DNA of 64,000 nucleotides from Butyrivibrio sp. YAB3001. GTDB taxonomy: Bacteria; Bacillota; Clostridia; Lachnospirales; Lachnospiraceae. The notes below the pieces were generated by a model. It did not search any database. It was not told the DNA's origin and saw only the letters and a list, made by a program, of their open reading frames with translations. The stretch is taken from contig NZ_FOKR01000005.1 in assembly GCF_900112195.1 (NCBI RefSeq), positions 124,001 through 188,000 on the forward strand, in the 5' to 3' direction. Of this stretch, positions 37,465 to 45,985 are shown one piece after another. Each line of letters begins with the position of its first letter. The first letter of the stretch is position 1. The translations under genes were made by a program, and so were the position numbers.

Positions 37465-37956
37465 TCAGATATCTAAGGATTCTGTCTTATATTTCTCAAG
37501 TCCGGAAAAATCAGCTGTTCTCTCAATAGTCTTTACAAACTTTTCAAGACCTGCCTGATCCTCGAATTTAAATCTATCCAGACTTGGACTGTCAATATCA
37601 AGCACTGCCACCACTTTTCCTTCATAATGGATTGGAATGACTATCTCTGAATTGGAATCAGCATCACAGGCAATATGTCCCTTAAATTCGTGAACATTTG
37701 CAACCAAAACTGTCCTGTCTTCTTTGGCTGCTGTACCGCAAACCCCTTTTCCCAAAGGAATTCTGATACATGCCACTTTTCCCTGGAATGGTCCTAACAT
37801 CAGTGAGCCTTTATCCATCAGGTAAAAGCCTGCCCAGTTCAAATCCTCTACACTATCAAATATAAGTGCTGAAGCATTTGACAACACAGGAACAAAACAT
37901 GGTTCAGTTTCCGCCAATGCTTCCATTTGCTTTGCGAGCATATTATAATCTGTCAT
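37465..37956 (-). CDS. Free methionine-(R)-sulfoxide reductase (GAF domain)
   Basis: The 163-residue single GAF-domain enzyme reduces free Met-R-sulfoxide. The family cysteines are present in KVACIRIPLGKGVCGTAA (near 82 and 92) and GHIACDADSNSEIVIP (near 116), matching the three conserved Cys of the YebR/fRMsr group. The N-terminal DLNWAGFYL and the length fit. The product is cytoplasmic and part of the oxidative-damage repair set. The gene is monocistronic. Confidence 0.92.
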   Translation of the reverse strand: MTDYNMLAKQMEALAETEPCFVPVLSNASALIFDSVEDLNWAGFYLMDKGSLMLGPFQGKVACIRIPLGKGVCGTAAKEDRTVLVANVHEFKGHIACDADSNSEIVIPIHYEGKVVAVLDIDSPSLDRFKFEDQAGLEKFVKTIERTADFSGLEKYKTESLDI

Positions 37957-38018
37957 AATTTCCCTCCAATCTAGATTACCATTCCCTAAATTCTAGCACT
38001 TAATTTGTTTGTGCACAA

Positions 38019-38696
38019 TTAGTTTTTTGACATACTGACAATTCCCCTAAATGCCAGTGTTGATAATGCTTTCTTATAAAAAACCTTGGACAATATCACA
38101 AATGCACCCCAGCCAAGGAATATAAGTACATATCCTAAAACAACTGATCTTAACAAGCTCTCTGATCCAAATCTATATAAAAAATGACTTTCATTTATAG
38201 AAAAGCGTAGAATAGGTATTCCTACAATCATAAATGCAAGCAACCCTTGAATAAAGTATTTATAGCAGATTCCTAAATAAGCAAAAACTAAAAATGTTAT
38301 TAGTCCAAGAATAAATATATACCTGCTCTGAGTAGCATAGTTTTCCTCATATGTAATACCGTCTACTCCAACTTTAATAAGAACTATATGTAAAAGAACC
38401 AGAATTGTATATGTGATCAAAGATAATGGAGCTGTTATCATAAGCGGCCATCTGGTCTGAGCTATTTTCTTATATGGTGATGATTGAAATAGGCCGGAAT
38501 AATTCATTGGATATACCATCTGAGCAATCAGAGTCGAAAGAATCACCAGATATAATCCTCCGGTAATATTCCTTCCTAAAAATCTTAATTCCATAAACAT
38601 TCCCATTGCCATAAATAGCACCAGTGTTCCTGATTGTGCAAACATCTTAGGACTGTATTTTATTAGTTTAAGTTCTTTTTTTAATTCGTTTATCAT
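38019..38696 (-). CDS. ABC transporter permease of YtrA-type operon (second)
   Basis: The 225-residue protein is almost wholly membrane-embedded, with six predicted hydrophobic segments and no soluble domain. Its start overlaps the stop of the preceding permease gene by 4 bp (ATGA-type coupling). Together with the ATPase and GntR regulator upstream it forms a ytr-like exporter operon. Such operons often respond to cell-wall antibiotics. The substrate is not known from sequence, and sequence similarity to named permeases is weak. Confidence 0.75.
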   Translation of the reverse strand: MINELKKELKLIKYSPKMFAQSGTLVLFMAMGMFMELRFLGRNITGGLYLVILSTLIAQMVYPMNYSGLFQSSPYKKIAQTRWPLMITAPLSLITYTILVLLHIVLIKVGVDGITYEENYATQSRYIFILGLITFLVFAYLGICYKYFIQGLLAFMIVGIPILRFSINESHFLYRFGSESLLRSVVLGYVLIFLGWGAFVILSKVFYKKALSTLAFRGIVSMSKN

Positions 38697-39358
38697 CTTT
38701 TGTCTCCATAAAAACTTCTGTCAAAATTATTTAGCACTACTTTTAACATACACAATGTAGATAAGACCGATAATAACAATAATATAATTAGCCACAGTAC
38801 GATATTAGCCTTGCCTGATTCATATCTACTATAAAAAAAGATGCTCCCAATAGCCGCAAATACCGCAGTCAAAATCCCTGTTATTATGGAATAATTAAGG
38901 AATGCCGCAATATTTCTCAGTACCATAAGCGCGATAGTGTTTGCAGAATATGTAAAAAGAATCATTGCTATGCTGGCTGCGATATATCCTTGCGGTAATT
39001 GCTCTCTGCTTACCCTTACCGTTATTACCATTGAAATAAAGATTACAAAACAAATATAGGAGAAGCGCCTTATCTGATCAATCATGATGCCCTCTTTTAC
39101 AAGCTTCCTTCCACTATTGCAGCATCTTAGCATTCCAAAGGAAAAATGTCTGGATGTAATTCCATTAAATGCAAAATAATCAGCAATGCATCCAAGCGCA
39201 ATGATATATATACATATATACATCAGATTTCCCGGTCCCATTACAGAAGCCGTAAATACTTGATAAATAATAATGAGAGCCGGCATCACCAGCAATATCA
39301 CAGCACTATATAATCTTCCACAAAAGCATCTGTAGGTGTCTCTTAAATTCTTAAGCAT
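38693..39358 (-). CDS. ABC transporter permease of YtrA-type operon (first)
   Basis: The 221-residue protein has six hydrophobic helices, with short basic loops after the first and near residue 75. It overlaps the next permease gene by 4 bp and starts 14 bp after the ATPase gene. The two permeases are similar in size and hydropathy and may form the heterodimeric membrane channel for the ATPase encoded immediately upstream. Confidence 0.75.
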   Translation of the reverse strand: MLKNLRDTYRCFCGRLYSAVILLVMPALIIIYQVFTASVMGPGNLMYICIYIIALGCIADYFAFNGITSRHFSFGMLRCCNSGRKLVKEGIMIDQIRRFSYICFVIFISMVITVRVSREQLPQGYIAASIAMILFTYSANTIALMVLRNIAAFLNYSIITGILTAVFAAIGSIFFYSRYESGKANIVLWLIILLLLSVLSTLCMLKVVLNNFDRSFYGDKR

Positions 39359-39372
39359 TTGCCACCTCCGCC

Positions 39373-40284
39373 TTAGCTAATCTTCCCAAGCTTTGAATAA
39401 TTTCTCATTATCCCAACTGTCAGCTGCATAAGAGTCGGCGCTTCTACTTCGATATCAAGCCCGGCCAATTTTTCTATGTTTTCAGCTAAACAAAGACCTT
39501 CATATCCAAAACTGTTAGTAGTAATATCGAATAGGTATTTTTTAGCTATTTCCTCATCTTTTTTCTCACCCTTAACATAAAGATATTTTTCTTTTAAATC
39601 TTCAACAAATCCCTGTTCTACTGCTTCCCCGTTCTCAACTATCACAATATAGTCCGTAACATTCTCCATATCTGCTACATTATGAGTAGAAAAGACAACT
39701 GATCTCTCCCCCTCTTTTTCCGCCAGATATTCTCTGATCATTGAGCATAATTTATCTCTCATCAGTGGATCAAGCGGAGAAGCGGGTTCATCAAGAAGAA
39801 GGAGCTTCGTATCCCTTGCAAGAACGCCTGCCAGCATCAGCTTAGTCCTGTTTCCATCAGATAATGCGCTTACTTTCTTATCTTTTTCAAAAGCTTTACC
39901 GCTAACTACCGCCATATCTCGCAGCATGTGATCATATTTTTCCCCGTTAAATCCATCAAAAAGCAGTTCCTGCACTTCTCTTACCTGTTGCATATTCCAG
40001 TTTGGCAAAAAATAATTCCCAGTTCCTGTGTACCCAATTCTATTCTTGACATCAGGCGTATTCTCACGGTCTTTTTCTGAATACTTTTCAAAATAAGTTA
40101 CATCACCCTTATGATCAAGCTGCAGTCCTGCTATTATCTCCAAAAGAGTTGTTTTACCGGCTCCATTTTCCCCAATAATTGCCGAAGCAAAGCCCTTTGG
40201 AAAATCTACACTCTCGATGTTCAATTCAAAATTTCTGTACTTCTTTTTTATATTCCTGCATGTTATTACTGAACTTGTTTCCAT
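39373..40284 (-). CDS. ABC transporter ATP-binding protein of YtrA-type operon
   Basis: The 303-residue ATPase has Walker A GENGAGKTTLL near 38-48, Walker B LLLLDEPASPLD near 162 and the switch His in VVFSTHNVAD. The signature is an atypical LSDGNRTKL rather than LSGGQ. The last 70 residues form an extra C-terminal domain common in YtrB/YhcH-like drug ABC proteins. It begins 1 bp before the GntR stop, so the regulator and exporter genes are coupled. Confidence 0.88.
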   Translation of the reverse strand: METSSVITCRNIKKKYRNFELNIESVDFPKGFASAIIGENGAGKTTLLEIIAGLQLDHKGDVTYFEKYSEKDRENTPDVKNRIGYTGTGNYFLPNWNMQQVREVQELLFDGFNGEKYDHMLRDMAVVSGKAFEKDKKVSALSDGNRTKLMLAGVLARDTKLLLLDEPASPLDPLMRDKLCSMIREYLAEKEGERSVVFSTHNVADMENVTDYIVIVENGEAVEQGFVEDLKEKYLYVKGEKKDEEIAKKYLFDITTNSFGYEGLCLAENIEKLAGLDIEVEAPTLMQLTVGIMRNYSKLGKIS

Positions 40285-40285
40285 A

Positions 40286-40660
40286 TCATTCCTCCGCGAA
40301 TTTTTGCAATGTTGTCAGTGTTTCTATCAGTTCCTCTTCGCTCATGCCAGCTATTTTGGCATATTTTATTGCTTCAAGCAGTGCTCCTTCAACTTTTCTC
40401 TTATGCTGTTCCTTAAGCATTTCCCCATCCTGAGCATTGACATAATAGCCTTTTCCCTGAACAGCAGTGACAAGTCCTTCACTCTCAAGCTGTTCATATG
40501 CCTTGATAGTGGTTATTACGCTTATCTTCAAGTCCTTAGCCAATCCCCTTATCGATGGAAGATACATTCCCTCTTCATACCTTCCCTCAAGGATTTCTGT
40601 TCTAAAGTTGTCTGCAATCTGCTGATAAATAGGAACTCCCGAGCTTTGTGAAATCTTCAT
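40286..40660 (-). CDS. GntR-family regulator (YtrA subfamily)
   Basis: The 124-residue protein has an N-terminal GntR winged helix (GVPIYQQIADNFRTEILEGRY, LPSIRGLAKDLKISVITTIKAYEQLESEG in outline) and only a short C-terminal helix pair, as in YtrA. YtrA proteins repress their own ABC-exporter operons and are relieved by wall-active compounds. It is the first gene of the four-gene operon, with a strong promoter and an overlapping inverted repeat just upstream. Confidence 0.9.
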   Translation of the reverse strand: MKISQSSGVPIYQQIADNFRTEILEGRYEEGMYLPSIRGLAKDLKISVITTIKAYEQLESEGLVTAVQGKGYYVNAQDGEMLKEQHKRKVEGALLEAIKYAKIAGMSEEELIETLTTLQKFAEE

Positions 40661-40698
40661 TTATGTTTCTCAACCTCTCATTCATATTTTACAACAAC

Positions 40699-40740
40699 TG
40701 TATATCTGTTATATATACACTAATATCATTTGAATGTCAA
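40699..40740 (-). promoter_or_regulatory. Sigma-A promoter with overlapping GntR operator
   Basis: On the minus strand TTGACA (40740-40735) and TATATA (40717-40712) are 17 bp apart, an ideal vegetative promoter. The inverted repeat tgtatat / atataca (40699-40705 and 40713-40719) overlaps the -10 and is a good candidate site for autorepression by the YtrA-like protein. Confidence 0.75.
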
Positions 40741-40810
40741 TACATTATACAGAGAACAATCCTATCTATGCCCTCAAAGAGCTTTACTTATAAATCCATG
40801 AAAAAAGAAA

Positions 40811-40848
40811 AAGGTATAGAAGTAGGCAATCGCCTATTTCTATACCTT
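40811..40848 (-). terminator. Terminator downstream of the integrase gene
   Basis: A 17-bp stem with one mismatch (aaggtatagaagtaggc / gcctatttctatacctt) and a 4-nt loop is followed on the minus strand by tttttcttttttc. It would end transcripts leaving the left edge of the mobile element. Confidence 0.85.
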
Positions 40849-41072
40849 GTAATTTTCTATATATCTATTATTGATTTGTTGCATTGAGAAAAATTAAGTA
40901 TTTTAAACTTTTCTAATAGTCTGCTATCTTACTTACGATAGCAAGCAACAACAAAACTACTCAAATCCCTATAAGCTTAATCATAGCTCATCTGAAACCT
41001 CGAAAATTACGAATTTCAGATATTTAGTCACAATATAGCTTAAATACTCGCTTTCTTTATCTGCCCTCTATG

Positions 41073-41083
41073 CTACTACACCA
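41073..41083. other. Candidate left attachment core of the mobile element
   Basis: The 11-bp sequence ctactacacca just beyond the integrase stop recurs at 52386-52396, the point where mobile genes give way to a host methyltransferase. Both sites also carry a second nearby acacca. The match is short, so the boundary is tentative. Confidence 0.4.
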
Positions 41084-41086
41084 CTT

Positions 41087-42229
41087 TTACACCACTTTCT
41101 CCATGAGCGCCATTGCTTCAGTGAGAGTATCGTCCTCGACATGACAGTAAAGATCCATAGTCATCTGAAGAGAATTGTGACCCAGAATCTTCTGAAGAAC
41201 CTTGGGTTGCATTCCTCTTGCAATAGCTTTGGTCGCAAAGGTATGCCTAAGTCCATGTGGCGTAAACGGCGCAAAATTCAAGCCAGGATTCTCACGATTG
41301 ATTTTGTCAACAATATAGCGTATGGATCCTCGTATATTTGCTTCATTGATCGGATTGTTGGTCTTACTGCAGAAAACCAGATCTTCCATTCCGGGCCTAG
41401 GATTATGCCTGATTGCAACACGCTCTTTCCATTTCTTCTGTTTAAGAAGTGCCTCTTTAACAGCAGACGTCATCGGTATGCTTCTCTTCCCCGCCCTGGT
41501 CTTTGGAGGATGAAACTCATAAATACCAACTCCACCATTAGGCAGATAGCATAGAGTTTTGTTTATCTCTACCATGCCAGTGTCAAAATGAACACAATCC
41601 CAGTTCAATCCGAGTATTTCACCCATTCTCATTCCTGTCCCCAGCGCCACAACAAAGAAGTTATGCATCTGGTCTCCATCTGTGCTGTCTAGAAGAAGTG
41701 AAATCTCTTCATCTGAAAGAATTCTCTTTTCTGCCTTCTCATCATTATCAATAGTGGTGTTTATGCCAAAAGCCACGTTCTTCATGAGAAGGTCTGTTTC
41801 TACCGCACGATTGAGCATATCTATAAGAACACTCTTGCAATCATCGCGCATATTATCCGTCTCAAGCTTGTTAAATGCATCCTGTAGTATTACAAGATTC
41901 AGTTTATTTAGCTTTCTCCATCCAAGATCAGCTCTTAATCTGTTGTAAATAACTCCGTAAGTTCTGATTGTTGTATCTCTGCAGTGCTTCTTGCAGGTAG
42001 TAATCCACTTATCGTACCACTCGTCAAGAGTAATAGTGCTGGTTACAACGTTGATCTGCTTCTCATCCTCGTATTGCTCATCTCGTAGCTTTTTTGTTAT
42101 CTCTGTGACTGTATTAGCATATATCGTCTGCCTTTTACCAAAGCGATTTGTAAAGCGAGCCTGATATAAACCATCCTTTCTCTGGGTAATACCCTTACCC
42201 AGTTCTTTACCATTTAATGACTTTCCCAT
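41087..42229 (-). CDS. Tyrosine recombinase (Tn916-type integrase)
   Basis: I chose the ATG at 42229 because AAAGGAGATAGA precedes it, giving 380 residues. The frame extends further upstream without a plausible site. The N-terminus has an AP2-like DNA-binding region (KGITQRKDGLYQARF) and a SAM-like core-binding domain. The catalytic domain carries Arg in TGMRMGEILGLNWDC, HGLRHTFATKA and the final Tyr in MTMDLYCHVEDD. This enzyme inserts and excises the element. It lies at the left end, next to an excisionase gene, as expected. Confidence 0.95.
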   Translation of the reverse strand: MGKSLNGKELGKGITQRKDGLYQARFTNRFGKRQTIYANTVTEITKKLRDEQYEDEKQINVVTSTITLDEWYDKWITTCKKHCRDTTIRTYGVIYNRLRADLGWRKLNKLNLVILQDAFNKLETDNMRDDCKSVLIDMLNRAVETDLLMKNVAFGINTTIDNDEKAEKRILSDEEISLLLDSTDGDQMHNFFVVALGTGMRMGEILGLNWDCVHFDTGMVEINKTLCYLPNGGVGIYEFHPPKTRAGKRSIPMTSAVKEALLKQKKWKERVAIRHNPRPGMEDLVFCSKTNNPINEANIRGSIRYIVDKINRENPGLNFAPFTPHGLRHTFATKAIARGMQPKVLQKILGHNSLQMTMDLYCHVEDDTLTEAMALMEKVV

Positions 42230-42311
42230 TCTATCTCCTTTCGTGAGATCAAAATGGGAGCCTACAACTATATAAAGTATAGCAGTAGGCTCCCTTTGTC
42301 TCAATTCATTT

Positions 42312-42482
42312 TTACGCTGTGTTTCTGTCAATCCACTTGTCCAACTTGTTCTTGTCGGCGTACCATCTGTTGCCAATCTGTACCCCAAATCCGTTCCGAC
42401 CACGTAGCAATTCTCTTGCCTTAGTCTTGCCAATTCCCATATACTGGCAAAACTCTTCAATATTCAATAATCTCTTTTCCAT
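42312..42482 (-). CDS. Excisionase (Tn916 Xis-like)
   Basis: The ATG at 42482, with GGAGGGGAATAACAAT upstream, gives a 56-residue basic protein starting MEKRLLNIEEFCQYMG. It has a winged-helix motif (KTKARELLRGRNGFGVQIGNRWYA in outline) and ends KWIDRNTA. Small excisionases of this type bend DNA at attachment sites to favour excision. It lies 82 bp upstream of the integrase gene. Confidence 0.88.
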   Translation of the reverse strand: MEKRLLNIEEFCQYMGIGKTKARELLRGRNGFGVQIGNRWYADKNKLDKWIDRNTA

Positions 42483-42590
42483 ATTGTTATTCCCCTCCAT
42501 TGAAAAGAGCCGGCAGGAAGGTGATAAACTCACTCCCATAAACCGGTTCTAAAAAATTTTCACTTATTACAGTTACAAAATACTTTTATT

Positions 42591-42622
42591 TTTATCAGTT
42601 TATCGGTTTATCAGTTTATCCT
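42591..42622. repeat. Four tandem 8-bp repeats (iteron-like)
   Basis: Four perfectly phased copies of tttatcRg/ct (tttatcag, tttatcgg, tttatcag, tttatcct) lie between the helicase stop and the excisionase gene. A further inverted copy (gataaact) is near 42523. They could bind Xis, integrase arm-type domains or a replication protein. Confidence 0.65.
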
Positions 42623-42623
42623 G

Positions 42624-44075
42624 TCAGGTGAAGGGAATCTCCATCTGTTCAGGAACCGGCATAAAGCCATCAGGATCTGTGACCTCCAGCGGAGCGCCTT
42701 CTCTGACCCATCCACGCTGCTTGCCATAGTCAAAGAAGTCATGACTCGATACTCGTTTCCATCCCGGGATGTTATCCATGATGTTCGCTATCAACCTTGC
42801 TTCACCCTGTTTGGGTTTGTCAAAAAGACTGCTATGCCCCAGTGCTTTATAGAAAAGCATCTGAACACATACATAGTTCTCTTTAGTCGCATCAAGGAAA
42901 TCACGTATCTCTGTTTCCATGGGATCTTCCGGAACAAAATCTTCCTGAAGGAGCTCCAGTTCTTCCTGCATTTCTTTTGAAAGAGTCAGAGAATAATCTC
43001 CTGACCTGAATATCACCATCATCTCAGCCCACATCTGCTCGATATATTTCCTGGATTCTTCTTCATCATCAAGGATGTGGACCTCAGCAAATGCTGCATG
43101 GCACTCAATAGGGATAAACCTTCGGTTACCTGATTTATCCGGAGGAAGGAACTGTCTTTTATTAGATGTTCCTGCAAATACACACTTCCTTGGATGCTCA
43201 GATACAAATTTGTCATATCTTATGCGGTATACATCCACCTGTCTTGTTATAAAAGCTTTGATCTCCTCAGCGTTTGATGCTCTTACTGTAGCAAGCATCT
43301 CCGCCATTTCTACTATCATGTGCCCCTGAAGCTTTTCAAAGACATCATCTCCTTCAAGGTTCTTGAGGTCATCAGTGAAATACCTGTCCTCTATAGCAAG
43401 GAATCGCAGAAATGTTGATTTGCCTGCTCCCTGACCACCTACAAGACAGATCATATAGTCAAACTTGTGTCCGGGATCATACACTCTCGATATTGCACCA
43501 AGCATGAATATTTTGAGTGCCTGATAATTGAGTTCGGACTCATCAGCACCAAGGAAGTGGTGTAGAGCATGACGCACTCTTTCGGTTCCATCCCATACAA
43601 GCGACTCCCAGTACTGCTTTATTGGATGATAGGGATTATCAAAAGAAACCGTCTTTATAGCCCTTTCGATCTTCCTGTCATCTTTCAACCCGTAATGAAC
43701 TTCAAGATAGGTTATAAGATTTGCCACATCAACATCTGTTAGGGCGGCAGTGCTTCTTCTCCATGGCACAGGTTTTATGATGTCCACCCTTTCATTCAGC
43801 TCATTGAATCTTATTGCATCCTTAAGCACCGGATCTTCCCGTAGTGCTGTTTTACAGTTGTTATTTGTCTGAAGTGGGATCCCTTTAGGATCTGTTTCAA
43901 GAAGCTGTTTCACCTGCCTGCGCCTTTCTGAAATCTCATCATTATCAGCCTCATTATTTGTACCTTCATCTGTAGCAATTTTCTTAGCCATGCGCTCCAT
44001 GAATCCAGAAGCAAAAAGCACAGTGGCCATTCTTTCCATTTCTTCATCAGTTAAAGCTTTTAATTCGTTCCCCAA
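42624..44075 (-). CDS. VapE/virulence-associated E-like P-loop helicase
   Basis: The 483-residue protein starts at a TTG (AGGAGATAAAACGTA upstream) and belongs to the VirE/VapE family. It has Walker A GGQGAGKSTFLRFL near 215, Walker B-like VEMAEM, and the family segment FAGTSNKRQFLPPDKSGNRRF in outline. These proteins act with a CHC2 primase to replicate phage-like and integrative elements. The gene overlaps the primase gene by 29 bp. Confidence 0.88.
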   Translation of the reverse strand: MGNELKALTDEEMERMATVLFASGFMERMAKKIATDEGTNNEADNDEISERRRQVKQLLETDPKGIPLQTNNNCKTALREDPVLKDAIRFNELNERVDIIKPVPWRRSTAALTDVDVANLITYLEVHYGLKDDRKIERAIKTVSFDNPYHPIKQYWESLVWDGTERVRHALHHFLGADESELNYQALKIFMLGAISRVYDPGHKFDYMICLVGGQGAGKSTFLRFLAIEDRYFTDDLKNLEGDDVFEKLQGHMIVEMAEMLATVRASNAEEIKAFITRQVDVYRIRYDKFVSEHPRKCVFAGTSNKRQFLPPDKSGNRRFIPIECHAAFAEVHILDDEEESRKYIEQMWAEMMVIFRSGDYSLTLSKEMQEELELLQEDFVPEDPMETEIRDFLDATKENYVCVQMLFYKALGHSSLFDKPKQGEARLIANIMDNIPGWKRVSSHDFFDYGKQRGWVREGAPLEVTDPDGFMPVPEQMEIPFT

Positions 44076-44688
44076 TACGTTTTATCTCCTCTCCATAAGT
44101 TTCCAATATTTCAATCTGTTCAGTTCGTTCTCCAAATAACAGAGCATCAAGAATTTCATTTACAAAATCCAGCTTATCCAGTGCCTCCACGAAAAAAGGA
44201 TGCCAGTCGGCATCCCCTTCGTCCTTTGGTTCATATTCTTTTTTCCAGTTCCACAAAAGCCTGTGATACTTTGAAAGAGTATTGATGGCATCCCTCCTTA
44301 CGATATCAAACGCTCTTACGACCTCGCGTCTGACAGTAAGTTCTTTTCCCTGACGAATCTGTTCTTCAGATTTGAAAGTTCTATGATTAGCTCCAATCTC
44401 TAATCTCAGATAAAAATCCTCATTCAGCTTTTTTACTGAATCGATTGCCGACAGTCCAAAGTGGTTTGAAACAAAATCTATCACATCCCCATCCGCTCCA
44501 CATACGAAGCAATGATAGCGCTTATCCACCTTCATGCTTGGGTGTTTATCATTGTGGAAAGGACAGCAACACATCCCTTTGCTGCCAACGTCAATACCAT
44601 AATGCTTAAAAGCATCCACCGCTGTAACCATTTCTTTGACCTCATCAAATACACTCACGTCTTTACCTCCCTCACAGGCACTGTTCAT
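44047..44688 (-). CDS. CHC2 zinc-finger primase-like protein
   Basis: The ATG at 44688 gives 213 residues and overlaps the relaxase 3' end by 17 bp. It has the DNA primase zinc finger: CCPFHNDKHPS near 42, followed by YHCFVCGADGDVIDF, a CHC2-type zinc ribbon. The catalytic TOPRIM domain is missing; the rest is helical. It probably works with the VapE-like helicase in element replication. Start choice between this ATG and a nearby GTG is not certain. Confidence 0.82.
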   Translation of the reverse strand: MNSACEGGKDVSVFDEVKEMVTAVDAFKHYGIDVGSKGMCCCPFHNDKHPSMKVDKRYHCFVCGADGDVIDFVSNHFGLSAIDSVKKLNEDFYLRLEIGANHRTFKSEEQIRQGKELTVRREVVRAFDIVRRDAINTLSKYHRLLWNWKKEYEPKDEGDADWHPFFVEALDKLDFVNEILDALLFGERTEQIEILETYGEEIKRIGERIKSFN

Positions 44689-45985
44689 GCTTTCTTTTCC
44701 TTGAAGGCACATCCAGTTCCTTTGCTTTTTCTTTGGCAATCTCTTCTTTTTTCTTATTAAGGATTTCAATAAGACTTGGTCTTGCTGCTTCAGCTATTTT
44801 ATTTAGAAGGTGTTCTTTCTTAGTAGTTGAAGTAAAAGATCTTTTCAGAGATTCCACAACTCTTGTCTTGATTCCCGATAGCCTTTTCTGCAGCTTATCC
44901 AGTTGCTCTACAGCAAACCTTCCAAGAGCCTTTGTGATGAGATTATCTGACTCAGTAATCTCAGCTTTTAACTTAGTGATCTCCTTTGTCTCTTCTTTTC
45001 TAATATTCTCAGCAATCTCATCAATGATGGTTTCACATGCCTTATCATAGGCAATCTCTGTGACATCATTTATAAAGACATCCACTTCTTCAAGCTGTAA
45101 CTCTTTCTGAAGTTTTTCATCATCCAACTCCTTGATTTCTTTTTTGAGGTCATTTCTTTCTTCAATCAGAATGCTGTTATCAATAAGGAGCTGTCCATTC
45201 TCAATCTGAACATTCTGATTTTTCATATTGATCTGGCTTGTGATGAACTCCTGCTTTTCCTGATATTTCTTCCCGCCATAGATAGGTTCTACCTCAAGAT
45301 CGATCCCATGCTCTTTGCATTTCTCCAGAAAGATGGCTCTGCACTCCTTATCAAAAGTCATCTTCCTGTTGTTATACCTTCCCGGTTCGCTCCCCTTATC
45401 AGGAAGTTCAAGCCCCATCCTCCTGCAGGCTTCTTCCTGCTGGGGCATATCAAATCCATACTCATCAGGAGCAAAGAACACATGGCGCTCATGGATGTGA
45501 GGAGTCTTCTCATCAATATGAAGCCCCCAGTCCATGGTCCTGCAGTACTCTCCAAACCTTTTGTCAATTTCCTGCATGGTCTCGGCAACTACCATCGCAA
45601 GTTCCTTGTAGTCGACCGTACCATCGATGTTCCCGATCTGATAGATTGTTTCTTCAGGACACCACTTTTTATTAGTAACTACTTCTTCCATAGTCTTGAT
45701 CCTTTTCTTGTGGCCTTCCTTTCTGTGTCTTTCATTCTGTGCATCAAGCCATCCCGTGAACTGCTGCTTGTAAAAGAGAAGCTCCACATCCTTAAAAGAC
45801 ATCCAGTCATCCGGTCTATCTTTATGGAAAGTGAATCCCTGATAGCAGTTCCAGTAAATGTTGTTGGGCGTCATCTCACTGTTGATGTCAACAGCATTAT
45901 CAAGATCAAATTCGCGGTCATTGTGCTTCGGATTATAAGTCCCGTGTGCTCCTGATCTTCCATTGTGCCTTGTAGCACGCATCAT
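44672..45985 (-). CDS. MobV-like relaxase (plasmid mobilisation protein)
   Basis: The 437-residue protein has the three-histidine relaxase core HIDEKTPHIHER (His156, 163, 165), with a conserved N-terminal HNGR and NxYWNCY segments, and an alpha-helical, Glu/Lys-rich C-terminal half with coiled-coil propensity. The pattern fits MobV/Pre-type relaxases that nick at oriT for transfer by a helper conjugation machine. No type IV secretion genes are in the element, so it is mobilizable rather than self-transmissible. GGAGGTAAGAAATT precedes the start. Confidence 0.88.
   Translation of the reverse strand: MMRATRHNGRSGAHGTYNPKHNDREFDLDNAVDINSEMTPNNIYWNCYQGFTFHKDRPDDWMSFKDVELLFYKQQFTGWLDAQNERHRKEGHKKRIKTMEEVVTNKKWCPEETIYQIGNIDGTVDYKELAMVVAETMQEIDKRFGEYCRTMDWGLHIDEKTPHIHERHVFFAPDEYGFDMPQQEEACRRMGLELPDKGSEPGRYNNRKMTFDKECRAIFLEKCKEHGIDLEVEPIYGGKKYQEKQEFITSQINMKNQNVQIENGQLLIDNSILIEERNDLKKEIKELDDEKLQKELQLEEVDVFINDVTEIAYDKACETIIDEIAENIRKEETKEITKLKAEITESDNLITKALGRFAVEQLDKLQKRLSGIKTRVVESLKRSFTSTTKKEHLLNKIAEAARPSLIEILNKKKEEIAKEKAKELDVPSRKRKHEQCL

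Larger units (their letters stand above)
40661..41086. other. 426-bp region at the left junction of the mobile element
   Basis: This region holds the GntR promoter, the terminator of the integrase gene and the candidate left attachment site. Near 40922-40941 a small inverted repeat (gctatc / gatagc) lies next to CA-rich sequence. No gene is seen. Confidence 0.6.

Noticed and set aside
40820..40831. Third copy of the recombinase repeat (aagtaggcaatc) inside the integrase terminator
   Set aside because: Only 12 bp match, and the bases are explained by the hairpin, so it may be chance. It remains a weak hint.
42230..42460. Longer N-terminal extension of the integrase
   Set aside because: The strong ribosome site directly before the ATG at 42229 and the family's usual N-terminus support the shorter form.
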